A DNA stretch of 64,000 bases, taken from NCBI GenBank assembly GCA_902799765.1, contig CADCBZ010000028.1:22469-86468 (forward strand). The letters are read 5' to 3'. This stretch comes from an uncultured Prevotellaceae bacterium (GTDB lineage Bacteria > Bacteroidota > Bacteroidia > Bacteroidales > Bacteroidaceae). The notes below the pieces were generated by a model. The model worked only from the letters and a program-made list of their open reading frames with translations, was not told the DNA's origin and ran no database searches. The stretch's first letter is position 1; each line of letters starts with the position of its first letter. A program made the position numbers and the translations under genes. Positions 9,239 to 18,109 of this stretch are shown piece by piece.

Positions 9239-10395
9239 TAATATACTATCTTTTGGGTTCCGTAAGAGAACTCTATCTTATGAGGTTCTACACCCGTGTC
9301 GAAGGAACCTACATACTGACCTGCGTTGGCATAAATGTTCACGAAACCTGGTAGCGCATAGCTAGGATAACCTGTATCGGGATCCTTCGGACGAGATGCA
9401 ATATAGATATAGCCTGTATTCGGATCAATAGAAATGGCTGCCGGCGCAACGATTGGATGGCTTGAATCACCATACAGGCTCAGTGTTGACAAAACGCCGT
9501 ATTCGATATTATAAACACTATAAGACGGACCAGTAGTAGCACCCCATGGATCATTAAAAGTATAGATAGTATAGCCCGAGGCTGCCATACCCGTGGCATT
9601 AGGAACCACCAGTGAAGTATTATTGCCACTAACCATATAAACTCCGGCATCTTTTTGAGAACCAGTCTCGTCATAGTAGCCATAGTCAAGCACATAAAGC
9701 GTCGAGCCTGCTGCTGCAATTTCCTGCGGATTCTTTACCTTGTCGTACTTGCTCTCTGTCACACTACCACTTGTCAGATCAATACAAGAAATAGAACCGT
9801 TGCCCATGCCCCAGTCGCTGTTGGCTACATAGATGGCAGGTTGGGTTGAACTGCTGGGCGAAGCACCTAAGGCCAGTCCTTCTGGATAAGAGCCAACCTG
9901 ATACTTCGCCTTCAGCGAGTAAGATATCGTGTCGATAGCTGCCACATAGCCGCCATAAGTGGTGAAATACACCTTGTCTTCGTAAGCAGCGATGCGTCGA
10001 GGTGTACTACCATCTGCATCTCCCAACAGATCTGTGGTGCTCACCTTGGCGAGCTCCTTAAAGTTTCTGACATCCAGCACAAAGATCGTGTTCTCGTCAG
10101 AACCTACGATATACACCTTCTGACCATACACCATCACATCGTTAGGTGTACCGCCAAGGCTTTTGCCATTGACTTTCTTATAAACATTCTGCTCGGCTGC
10201 GCCTGTTGTAGCGTCGAAGTAGGTCAGACTACCATCAATGGCCTGATAAGAACTACCATTGTTAATCACAAAAGCGCCCTTAGTTACAACGATCTCCGTA
10301 GGTGTGTCACCACCTTTTGAATCATCTCCTAGACAGCCTGTGAGGAGGGTTGCACCCATCGCCATCACAGCAAAACTTAACAGATACTTTTTCAT
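9238..10395 (-). CDS. btuG: BtuG-like surface beta-propeller lipoprotein
   Basis: Lipoprotein (lipobox LTGCLG, Cys about residue 21) of 385 residues followed by a YncE/DUF5074-type beta-propeller: repeated blade motifs such as VYGQKVYIVGSDENTIFVLDVRNFKELAKVSTTD, IAAYEDKVYFTTYGGYVAAIDT and ISIDPNTGYIYIASRPKDPDTG. In Bacteroides, BtuG is a surface-exposed propeller lipoprotein next to BtuB that captures cobalamin with very high affinity; the same gene order here (btuB, this gene, btuF) supports that role. Residues contacting corrinoid cannot be picked out by eye. The length is typical and no defect is seen. Confidence 0.82.
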   Translation of the reverse strand: MKKYLLSFAVMAMGATLLTGCLGDDSKGGDTPTEIVVTKGAFVINNGSSYQAIDGSLTYFDATTGAAEQNVYKKVNGKSLGGTPNDVMVYGQKVYIVGSDENTIFVLDVRNFKELAKVSTTDLLGDADGSTPRRIAAYEDKVYFTTYGGYVAAIDTISYSLKAKYQVGSYPEGLALGASPSSSTQPAIYVANSDWGMGNGSISCIDLTSGSVTESKYDKVKNPQEIAAAGSTLYVLDYGYYDETGSQKDAGVYMVSGNNTSLVVPNATGMAASGYTIYTFNDPWGATTGPSYSVYNIEYGVLSTLSLYGDSSHPIVAPAAISIDPNTGYIYIASRPKDPDTGYPSYALPGFVNIYANAGQYVGSFDTGVEPHKIEFSYGTQKIVY

Positions 10396-10410
10396 TTTCG
10401 TTATTGTTTT

Positions 10411-12408
10411 TTAAAGTTGATATTTCAGTGATACCTGCCAACTACGCCCAGGCATGGGGTAAAGGCGTACGATCTCATATTGCTGATCGAAGAGGTTCTT
10501 CAGATCGAAGCGGGCCTCTAACGATTGTCCGTTCCAGCAGAAAGTATGCCAGGCTGTCAAGCCTGTGTCCCAATAGCCGTCGATCTTCGTTCCCTCGTAA
10601 TGCTGGTTGTTAGCCCAGCGGCTGCTGACACCAGAGCCATGCAGGGAAAGGCTCACCCAGGGGTTCTCCCATCCGATGGCGACACTGCCCGTATGCTTCG
10701 GCATGTAGGCAATCTGATAACCATAGAAGGGCGAACCTGGATTCGTATGGTTCTCGGCCAACTGATAACTATAGTTACCTGACACTTGCAGATTGTTTTC
10801 CTGATTGAGACGACAGGTCATGTTGGCCGTCAGCTCTCCGCCAAACACATCTACCTTTCCCACGTTCACACAGGTCCAGATAAACATATTATAAGGTACG
10901 GCCACAATCATATCCTTCACGTGGTTGTAATAGCCGTCAAGCGTCATCTGGAAGTCACAGCCTTTCGACGCGGTGTCATAGGTCATACCTATATTATATT
11001 GGTCTGTGCTCTCTGGCAAGAGATCGGTACTGCCCAAATGGTAGTAATAGCTCTCATTGAAGGTGGGCGAGCGGAAGATGTTCTTATACGATGCCCTCAG
11101 AAAGAGATCCTGATCCTCAACCAGTTTGTACGACAGTGAGACCGAGGGCGACAGACGACGCATATTCCGGGCACTCTCACCCAGTTGGGCATCATTCAGA
11201 TAGAGCGAATAGAGCAGTCGGGCCAGTGCCGTCAGCCTTCCCTCTTTGTATTTCGCCGTTGCCGACTGAAGAATCGTGTGGCGATAGGGCTTGCCGTTAA
11301 TCGTCCGATCCGACGAACTGGTGAGGTTGTTATAGCCATAGTCCAACGAATAGTCGAAGTTCCACTGATCCGATGGCGTATAGAGCACAGCAGCTGAGGT
11401 ATAGGCCTCACGCTGCCAGTAGCTGGCATCATTCTGGTGATTGGCTGACAACGGGTCTTTGTAGATCGAAGCGTTCCAGTTGTACTTCGCATTCCACTTC
11501 AACGACCAGCCCGAACGGTTATGCGTCAGATACTGCAACTGTCCGAAGGCATTACGGTCTCGAAGCGTCTCCTTGCTCACATTCGTATAATAATGCACCT
11601 GTCCAGGCAACTGACGATCGTTGTCGTAGTAATACACCTTTCCGCTGAGACGGTTGAAGGCATTAGGTGTCCAAACGAAGTTCAACTCTCCATGCCCAGT
11701 GTTCATCCTGCTGTTCTTGCGGACATCCTTCACCACCTGTGTCACATTCTGCACCTCGTAAGGGTAGTCGTTTTCAGCATACGTATATTCACCCACCACA
11801 GAAAAGGCGAAGGTCTCACTCAGATTCTGCTCATAACGTAGAAACGGACTTATATAGCCAAAGGAGCCAGCCTTCAACTGGGCCGTCAGATGCGGACGCT
11901 TGTCACCTGTCGGCATACCGATGGTCTGAATATTCAGCACAGCGGAGGCAGAGGCGTTACGGGCAGGAATGAAGATATCGTCATTATCACCCACCACCAA
12001 CGAGAGGTATTCCACATTATCAAGCGAATAGCGTGAGAGGTCGATCTCGCCACTCTGACAGTCGCTCAGCATGATACCGTCATAACTCACACCCGTATGC
12101 TTGGCACTGAAACCACGTACAGACACCGTCTTCAGTCCCCCTGCCCCACCATAGTCGCGCAAGGTGACACCAGCCATACGATGCAGGGCGTCAGCCATAT
12201 CCGTCACACCCAGACTCAGCATCTGCTCACGGTCGAGGATCCGGAGGGGCGCCGTACTCCTCACCTCGTGCTGACGACGACTTTCTGTCACCGTCACCTC
12301 ACGAAGCTGATGGGTCCTGTCCGTAATGGTATCATTGCGAACAACCTGCCCTTGAGCGATATTCGTCATCAAGCAGGCTATCAGTAGCATGTGTCTGTTT
12401 CGCCTCAT
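10411..12408 (-). CDS. btuB: TonB-dependent receptor, BtuB-like (vitamin B12)
   Basis: Outer-membrane receptor of 665 residues. After a signal peptide it has a plug domain (VTVTESRRQHEVRSTAPLRILDREQMLSLGV, TLRDYGGAGGLKTVSVRGFSAKHTGVSYDG) and a 22-strand-type barrel ending in LKNLFDQQYEIVRLYPMPGRSWQVSLKYQL, a BtuB-like end. It lacks the N-terminal carboxypeptidase-like domain of SusC proteins. It heads the btuB-btuG-btuF operon. The start at 12408 is preceded 7 bases upstream by a -7 box, so the transcript would be nearly leaderless; an internal ATG at 12390 is an alternative. No cobalamin riboswitch can fit in the 56-base gap upstream. Confidence 0.88.
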   Translation of the reverse strand: MRRNRHMLLIACLMTNIAQGQVVRNDTITDRTHQLREVTVTESRRQHEVRSTAPLRILDREQMLSLGVTDMADALHRMAGVTLRDYGGAGGLKTVSVRGFSAKHTGVSYDGIMLSDCQSGEIDLSRYSLDNVEYLSLVVGDNDDIFIPARNASASAVLNIQTIGMPTGDKRPHLTAQLKAGSFGYISPFLRYEQNLSETFAFSVVGEYTYAENDYPYEVQNVTQVVKDVRKNSRMNTGHGELNFVWTPNAFNRLSGKVYYYDNDRQLPGQVHYYTNVSKETLRDRNAFGQLQYLTHNRSGWSLKWNAKYNWNASIYKDPLSANHQNDASYWQREAYTSAAVLYTPSDQWNFDYSLDYGYNNLTSSSDRTINGKPYRHTILQSATAKYKEGRLTALARLLYSLYLNDAQLGESARNMRRLSPSVSLSYKLVEDQDLFLRASYKNIFRSPTFNESYYYHLGSTDLLPESTDQYNIGMTYDTASKGCDFQMTLDGYYNHVKDMIVAVPYNMFIWTCVNVGKVDVFGGELTANMTCRLNQENNLQVSGNYSYQLAENHTNPGSPFYGYQIAYMPKHTGSVAIGWENPWVSLSLHGSGVSSRWANNQHYEGTKIDGYWDTGLTAWHTFCWNGQSLEARFDLKNLFDQQYEIVRLYPMPGRSWQVSLKYQL

Positions 12409-12415
12409 TGCGCTG

Positions 12416-12423
12416 CAAAGTTA
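12416..12423 (-). promoter_or_regulatory. -7 box (TAACTTTG) for btuB
   Basis: TAACTTTGC on the minus strand ends 7 bases before the btuB ATG; a TGTG lies about 20 bases upstream as a weak -33. Transcription would start at or just before the ATG. Confidence 0.5.
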
Positions 12424-12464
12424 CATAAAAATTGCGAAACACACACATTTTTCACAAAAATTAC

Positions 12465-13943
12465 CTAAGTGAGCAGGCGATGGCCCAAATCTTCCCGCTG
12501 ACAGATGCCGATTATCTGGCTAATCACCTCGTCCATCTTCGGCACCTGCGCCACATAATACGAAGGATAATCGGCACAGAGCACCACGAGGTTCATCGCC
12601 CTCACGCGGATGCCATAATGCGTCTCCAACATATAACGGTAGAGGTTCTGCTGCAGACAGTAGTGATAGAACGAGGTATCGGGCAGATTGATGCCCTTCA
12701 GACTCATCTTCCCGTTAAAGCCCTCTGTGATGGGCTGCCCCTGGGCGTTCACCACCTTCGCACTGCGTTTCCAGTCGTAAATCGTAAACTCTCCGTCATC
12801 CTCCTGACAGATCAGGTCGATAGTGCCTGCTATGTTTAATGTCGTATCATAAACGGGCCATTCCTGACGATAGGGTTGAATGGCATAATCTTGCACGAAC
12901 TGCAGGAAATGCTGCTTTTCCTTCTCAACAGATATCTCCTCTGTCTCGCCTCGATAGCAGAAGGGATAGACCGCCTCAAACGTACCATCGCGGAAGTAGT
13001 TCTCCGTCTGGGCATGTACGAAGGTGCCTACCTCACTGGCCATCGTGCCGATCCTGTCCCAGTGGTCAAGCGCCTCTTCCACAGGGATGCCCTTGTTCTG
13101 CCACTGGCGCTCTGCTGCTGCCAAGGGATTGAAGCACTCGAAGAAATAACCCACCAGCGAACTTACAGGCAACAGTCGCTGCCTGCCCTGATAGATATAA
13201 ATATGTTCGTAGGGCTCAAAGTCGATGTGCACATCCTGCTCATAGCGGCCAGCATCTCTGAAGGTGGCCATCTTCTCCTGCATGTCAGCTGTCCGAGGGA
13301 AAGGCTTCATCTGCGCCATACACCGACACTCCGCTGGGGTCATCGTGTAATATTGAGGTTCGTTTGTCGATTGAGCGGTACTGATGATCTGTGCCTTCGC
13401 CGCTATCTTCTGCGCCTCCATCTTGGTCCAGCGCTTCACTGGCGGCAGAGGCAGTTCTGATAACTGGGGGAATGAAAGATGAGGCACACGCGCCTTCAAT
13501 AATTCTATCAGATAGTCGGCACAAGCCTGATGATGGTTCCACACCTGTCGTTCAGCCAGTCTCACCACCGTCCAACCCAAACGTGCCAATAGACCATCGC
13601 GATAGTCATCGCCACACGTCAGATAGTGCTGGGGCACTCGCGTGTAAGGGTCGAAGGGCTCATCGATCTCCACAGCGATCCGCACGTCAGGACGCTCATC
13701 CACCAGAATCACCAGATCAGGACAGATCAGGGGCAAGGCATCCGCCACACAGATGCCCACGTCGTTTCTGAATGTCAGTCCCTCTGGCAGTTGCTCACCC
13801 AACCACTCGCAGAAACGGGCTTTCAGTCTGCTCACCTCGTGGCGGCAGTTCTCGCGAAAGGGATAGAGCACCGTTCCTGGCTCTGGAAGGTGCAGAATAG
13901 GATAGGTATCTTGTTTCACAGCTGACAGAGGATCAAGCCTCAC
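12465..13943 (-). CDS. Protein with two PD-(D/E)XK nuclease folds (DUF559/Vsr-like plus RecB-like)
   Basis: The N-terminal half (about residues 30-165) reads as a DUF559/Vsr-like nuclease: PDLVILVDERPDVRIAVEID then DDYRDGLLARLGWTVVRLAE. The C-terminal half (about 300-492) carries the RecB-family nuclease motifs: GTFVHAQTE (His), GTIDLI (Asp), IYDWKRS (D-x-K) and LQQNLYRYML (Q...Y). Both active sites look complete. The start is uncertain: the frame is open to 14075, but there it lies inside the DUF3467 gene. A GTG at 13943 overlapping that stop by 11 bases is preferred, with a GTG at 13919 as alternative. No helicase is adjacent. It is probably co-transcribed with the DUF3467 gene. Function (repair, defence or processing) is unknown. 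Confidence 0.72.
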   Translation of the reverse strand: MRLDPLSAVKQDTYPILHLPEPGTVLYPFRENCRHEVSRLKARFCEWLGEQLPEGLTFRNDVGICVADALPLICPDLVILVDERPDVRIAVEIDEPFDPYTRVPQHYLTCGDDYRDGLLARLGWTVVRLAERQVWNHHQACADYLIELLKARVPHLSFPQLSELPLPPVKRWTKMEAQKIAAKAQIISTAQSTNEPQYYTMTPAECRCMAQMKPFPRTADMQEKMATFRDAGRYEQDVHIDFEPYEHIYIYQGRQRLLPVSSLVGYFFECFNPLAAAERQWQNKGIPVEEALDHWDRIGTMASEVGTFVHAQTENYFRDGTFEAVYPFCYRGETEEISVEKEKQHFLQFVQDYAIQPYRQEWPVYDTTLNIAGTIDLICQEDDGEFTIYDWKRSAKVVNAQGQPITEGFNGKMSLKGINLPDTSFYHYCLQQNLYRYMLETHYGIRVRAMNLVVLCADYPSYYVAQVPKMDEVISQIIGICQREDLGHRLLT

Positions 13944-14250
13944 CTTTTGTGAGGTCAAAGGGTGCGATGGGGGCAGGCTGTTGACTCGGAATGCGGATGG
14001 GGCCAAACTCATTCTCGTAGCGAATGATATTCTCCTGAAGAGCGGCCAGCAGACGCTTGGCGTGCTCTGGTGCAAGGATCACACGGCTCTTCACCTGGGC
14101 TTTCGGCACCCCAGGCAGCACACGTGCAAAGTCGATGATAAAGTCACTGCTCGAATGTGTGATGATGGCAAAATTGGCATACTCACCCTGTGCCACTCCC
14201 TGTGGCAACTCCAGTTGCAGCCCTTGCTGCTCTTTGTTGTTATCGTTCAT
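13933..14250 (-). CDS. DUF3467 family protein
   Basis: Small cytosolic protein of about 105 residues with the DUF3467 pattern: GEYANFAIITHSSSDFIIDFARVLPGVPKAQVKSRVILAPEHAKRLLAALQENIIRYENEFGPI. Its role is unknown; members are short and widespread in Bacteroidota. The ATG at 14250 is chosen; a GTG two codons upstream at 14256 is also open. Its stop overlaps the likely start of the nuclease gene, indicating coupling. Confidence 0.88.
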   Translation of the reverse strand: MNDNNKEQQGLQLELPQGVAQGEYANFAIITHSSSDFIIDFARVLPGVPKAQVKSRVILAPEHAKRLLAALQENIIRYENEFGPIRIPSQQPAPIAPFDLTKGEA

Positions 14251-14275
14251 ACTCACTCAAATTTCCTTTTGGCTG

Positions 14276-14307
14276 CAAAAATAGTAAAACTTATCCATTC
14301 CGCCAAG
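14276..14307 (-). promoter_or_regulatory. Bacteroidota-type promoter for the DUF3467-nuclease pair
   Basis: Minus strand: CTTG, 20 bases, TATTTTTG (box at 14276-14283), one mismatch at -33, about 26 bases upstream of the ATG. Confidence 0.55.
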
Positions 14308-14387
14308 ACTTGGAGGGAAAAATCACAATAAGAAAACCTCTTCAGCCGTTAATCTATTACCTATGTATAACTAAAAAACTAAGAGAT

Positions 14388-15458
14388 ATGGAAGCGATAG
14401 CTATTTTCAACAGATGTCTGCGTGTATTTCACGTCAGGAAAGAGACAGAACTGATGTACCCCCGATTCCTGCGATTTATCGAAGAGGCCCACCGCGATGG
14501 GGTGATAGGAGATGGGCGCTATGCCGTTGCACTGGGAAAAGCCAGTAAACTACAGCGGTTTCTGATTATCACCAAACGTTCATCATTACACACGGACCAG
14601 TTTAACGCCGACATGGTGCTCGATTTCCGTCGGTTTATCTCCGAGGAGTACAAGTACGTGCCGCTCTACCCCAGGCTTTACCCGCGAGGAGCTGGCCATC
14701 GCCCACCCCAGAAGCGATTCCGCAACACAACGGTAGTTCACGACCTGAAACTGTTACAGGCGTTCTTTGCGGAGTTGGAGAATACCGGTGAGATACGCTG
14801 TTCCCCCTTCCGGAAGATCTCGGCGCAGAAGCGGCGTGTGATGATGCATGTGATGTATGATGCCCCAGTGTTTTTGAGGGCCGAGGAAGTTAGGCAGGTA
14901 ATGGCGACCAAGGTGCCTGCAGAACTGCAGTGGGTAAAAGACTTGTTTGTGCTGAACTGTGCCGTTGGATGCCGCATCAGCGACCTGCTCCACCTGACGC
15001 CCGACAAGGTAACGGTGTCGGATGAGGGTATCCCGTTTGTTCATTATATCCCCTCGAAGACGGCTAAACGACAATCCACCAATCGTGAGGTGATCACACC
15101 GCTGATCGAGCCTGCGCTGGAAATTATCAACCGTACGGGGCTTCAGCTGGTCGGACCAAACTTGAAGTACGAGAAACAGCGGTATAACAAGACGCTACGG
15201 CAGCTGTTGAAGGTTTGTGGAATTACGCGACGAGTGAGTATCTTCTGCCTTGAGACGGGAGATAATGTGTATCGACCTTTATACGAAGTAGCGACATCGA
15301 AACTCGCCCGCAAGACACACATCGACATGTTGAATAAGGTGCAGATCAACTATTATGCAGCGGGATTGCATCGGCAGGGGAGCGAGGCCGTGTTTAGATA
15401 TACAGGATTAGAACTGAGAGATAGGTATGAGTTGTTAAGAGCGGCATTCAGCATCTAA
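14388..15458 (+). CDS. Tyrosine recombinase (phage-integrase family), solitary
   Basis: 356-residue protein in Bacteroidota integrase layout: N-terminal arm-binding region (to about 85), SAM-like core-binding domain (about 90-180) and catalytic domain. Catalytic Arg I is in NCAVGCRISDLLHL; the lysine is probably in YIPSKTAKRQ; the nucleophile is probably the Tyr in FRYTG, ten residues after GLHRQG. The HxxR box reads SKLARKTHID, so the first histidine is replaced by lysine. The frame is open to 14190, but the ATG at 14388 gives the normal N-terminus. No excisionase, mobilisation or cargo genes flank it; structured repeats lie immediately downstream. Target unknown. Confidence 0.85.
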   Translation: MEAIAIFNRCLRVFHVRKETELMYPRFLRFIEEAHRDGVIGDGRYAVALGKASKLQRFLIITKRSSLHTDQFNADMVLDFRRFISEEYKYVPLYPRLYPRGAGHRPPQKRFRNTTVVHDLKLLQAFFAELENTGEIRCSPFRKISAQKRRVMMHVMYDAPVFLRAEEVRQVMATKVPAELQWVKDLFVLNCAVGCRISDLLHLTPDKVTVSDEGIPFVHYIPSKTAKRQSTNREVITPLIEPALEIINRTGLQLVGPNLKYEKQRYNKTLRQLLKVCGITRRVSIFCLETGDNVYRPLYEVATSKLARKTHIDMLNKVQINYYAAGLHRQGSEAVFRYTGLELRDRYELLRAAFSI

Positions 15459-15494
15459 AGTTAGATATTGTCACATTCTTTTGTTTCTGTTTGT

Positions 15495-15643
15495 GGTTAC
15501 GGTTACAGCTGTAACCATGTGACCTTTTCTCTGCGATAATGATGCTTATTTATATGTAAATTATTGATTAACAATATGTTATTTATAATTATTCTTTGAT
15601 TAATCTCCTCTGCGGTTACATGGTTACAGCTGTAACCGTAACC
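15495..15643. repeat. Inverted-repeat pair of palindromic sites flanking an AT-rich core
   Basis: 15495-15524 and 15614-15643 are inverted copies, 29 of 30 bases matching, with the innermost 26 outer bases (15495-15520 / 15618-15643) perfect. Each arm holds the perfect palindrome GGTTACAGCTGTAACC (15501-15516, 15622-15637) plus extra GGTTAC/GTAACC half-sites. The 89-bp core between them is very AT-rich. The element starts 37 bases after the recombinase stop codon. It could be a recombination or protein-binding site, or could fold as RNA. Confidence 0.85.
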
Positions 15644-15665
15644 GCTTTTGTTGAGTTCTGTGAGT

Positions 15666-15823
15666 AAATACTAATATTTTCAAGGGCAAATACTAATGCC
15701 CACAGGGAGAAATACTAAGGCTCGCAGGGAGAGAGAAGCCTCTTTTCCATCGTGCTCCTATACCCCAACAGCCGTCCGCCAATACCCTAACGGCTTCGCG
15801 CCTATACCCAATCTGAAACGTAT
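15666..15823. repeat. 22-bp-period tandem array, two related variants
   Basis: AAATACTAA recurs at 15666, 15688 and 15710, exactly 22 bases apart. A related unit beginning CTATACCCC / CAATACCCTAA / CTATACCCA recurs at 15758, 15780 and 15802, again 22 apart. Both variants share an AATAC..TAA..GGCT..CGC core; the stretch between them is degenerate. 22 is not a multiple of three, so this is not a protein repeat. There are no spacers, so it is not CRISPR. The rest of 15459-15868 holds no gene. Confidence 0.75.
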
Positions 15824-15868
15824 TTCAGAACAAGCTGTCTCCCAAATAACAGGCAGTCATCCTAGCAA

Positions 15869-18105
15869 TTATTTTGAACCTTTGCTGATGCCACCAACGA
15901 CATCATCATTATCAATGCTATGTTCCGCCTTTTTGACGCTGGCTTTGAGTGAACCAAAACGATAAGTAATAGCTATCGTGAAGCTGCGGGCTCGATTCCA
16001 AGATTGCTGGAAATCACGATAATCGCCATTCACGGTTTCTGCCTCTGACGACCAATACTTGTTGAATGGCGCATTGGCAGCTATCCTCACCGTTAAGCGA
16101 TCAGCCTTGAGGAAGGAACGCTGAAGTGATGCGTAATATCCAAAATAAGAATGCCGCATTGTGTAAACATCTGACGGACTACGGCCTATCTTACCATAGG
16201 AGTTCAGATAGAGCAGCAATTTCCAAGGGAGCTTCTGCGATAGGTTAACGTAGTAGTTGTCAGACCATCCATAAGTACGATAGCCCAGGTTCGGATTCTC
16301 ATAGTGCTCATAGCGGAGATTATTGTTAAGCACGATGGTGGTGCCATCGAATGGTTTCCATTGCACATAAGTCTCCAAGCTGGCTCTTCGATAGCGGAGG
16401 ATATTTTCATAGGTGCGATAGCGGATATCATCCTTGGCCGTCTGTATATCAGAAATACCATCAGAGGTGTGATGATAACCAGGAGCCACCTGAAGAGTGA
16501 GACTGGGGAGGATATATGAATAGACCAGACTGATGCGCTGGGTGCGTGAACTTACCAATTGCGGATTACCTTGATATATGATTGTTGGAGATATCACCAC
16601 AGCAGGGTTCAGATAGGAGATACCCGGGCGATTGATGCTGGTGGTATAGTTCAGTTTCAGCGACTGGGCATCTGTCAACTGATATTTCAACGAAGCTTGT
16701 GGCACCCAGTCATTCAGATGTTTGGTGAATGTCTCGCCTTTGCCATCAGGATAGCTGCCCTCCATAAAACTGTATTCATAGCGCAGGCCTGCGCGTGCAG
16801 ACCATTTCTCCCTGTTGTAGATATAATCAGCATAGCCCGCCAGCACTCGAGTGGTATGCTGAAACTCATCATTGATCAGCAAATCATCACCAAAGAACTG
16901 ATCAGCAAATCATCACCAAAGAACTCCTGCGTATTGTGGCTGTTGTTGTTGCGATCGATATATTTGGTTCCAATCTCTAATTGATGACCTTTTCCCAACG
17001 GACGAAGCCAATCAGCCTGAAAGGTATGTTCTGTAAAGCGTTCACGCTCTGTCTGAAGACTACCTGTATATGAAAAAGGAGCGTTCACCATTTCTGAATA
17101 GGTATTCTCCTCGTCAGTATGTTGACGCGTCAGGGCGAGCATGTAAGAGAGAGTGAACCGCTCGCCCTTCCGACGCGTCTTATGCTCATAATCAAATCTG
17201 CCGTTCCATGAAGAGTGACTATAGCCTGGCATCCAGTAATGATTGCTGAAGCTATAGATGGGCTGATCAGAAGCACTATATAAGGAAGTCTTGCTGTCAC
17301 CTTGTACGTTCAGTTTATAGAAATAACCTCCGAACGAGGCAGAAACCAGATTGAGGGAATCGATGTCATAACTGGCATTCAGGTTGGTATAGTGGATGCC
17401 TCCTGGGTTTGAGCCGTCAGAATGTAACAGCATCTTGTTGCCTGTATCGAGAAAGTTCCGTTCCGTATGTGTGCTGTTCTCCGTCTCTCTACTTGACATT
17501 CCCCCATAGCCATAATCGACAGACATCAGCAGCTTGCCCATCTGTCCTGTCAATGAGGCATAGAGGTTGGGGTGATTGAGTGAGGTATAAGCGGCAGAAA
17601 CGACTCCTGTGATACCCTGCATCTTTGAACCATTAACCATCACGATGTTCAGAATGGCATCTACCCCTTCAGCATCCTCACGGGCACCAGGATCAGTGAT
17701 CACCTCAATGCGCTTCACCATCGAGGCTGGCATCGACTTGAATACCTCTTTGACATTCTTCGACAAGCTGGGATCGTAATGTCCGTTCTTATAGATCTTG
17801 AAACTGCTATTGCCCTTCACGAGGATGTTATCCTGTCCATCTACCGTCACCATCGGCACCTTGCGCAACATATCCATCACTGTCTGCGTCTTTGATTCCT
17901 CATCAGCCTGCACATCATAGCCTATACGGTCTATCTCCTGCTTGATAAGCTGGCGCTGGGCTTTAATCTCTACACCTTCCAATTCCTTGTTCCAAGTGAT
18001 AGAGTCGTTCTTTACTCTCGTTGAGTCTGCCTGTGTTTGGGCCGCAGCTTCCCCTGCTCCCGCTGCCAGAAGCAGCGAGAGCAACATGATTCCAATATGT
18101 TTCAT
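15869..18105 (-). pseudogene. Outer-membrane beta-barrel protein (TonB-receptor-like), frameshifted
   Basis: Two frames, 16876-18105 (409 residues: signal peptide, plug with VEIKAQRQLIKQEIDRIGYDV and RIEVITDPGAREDAEGVDAILNIV, first part of the barrel) and 15869-16882 (337 residues: rest of the barrel, ending GSLKASVKKAEHS...), together form one outer-membrane beta-barrel family protein of about 740 residues. They are separated by a 26-bp exact tandem duplication at 16874-16925; removing one copy restores QEFFGDDLLINDEFQHTT in one frame. It is the last gene of the ECF sigma operon and may be its output or its signal receptor. Whether the break is fixed, phase-variable or an assembly artefact cannot be told here. 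Confidence 0.85.
16874..16925. repeat. 26-bp perfect tandem duplication inside the barrel gene
   Basis: Two identical 26-base copies, 16874-16899 and 16900-16925, each beginning GATCAGCAAATC. 26 is 2 modulo 3, which shifts the frame and creates a stop shortly after. Confidence 0.97.
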
Positions 18106-18109
18106 CGGT

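Noticed and set aside
12409-12464. Cobalamin riboswitch ahead of btuB
   Set aside because: The gap is 56 bases, far shorter than the riboswitch, and no B12-box-like sequence is seen.
14190-14387. N-terminal extension of the recombinase
   Set aside because: The extension overlaps the DUF3467 gene and its promoter; the ATG at 14388 gives the usual integrase start.
15666-15823. CRISPR array
   Set aside because: Units abut at a 22-bp period with no unique spacers, and no cas genes are present.
15696-15965. 89-codon plus-strand open frame as a gene
   Set aside because: It runs through the 22-bp array and into the 3' end of the barrel gene on the other strand, with no promoter or recognisable protein pattern.
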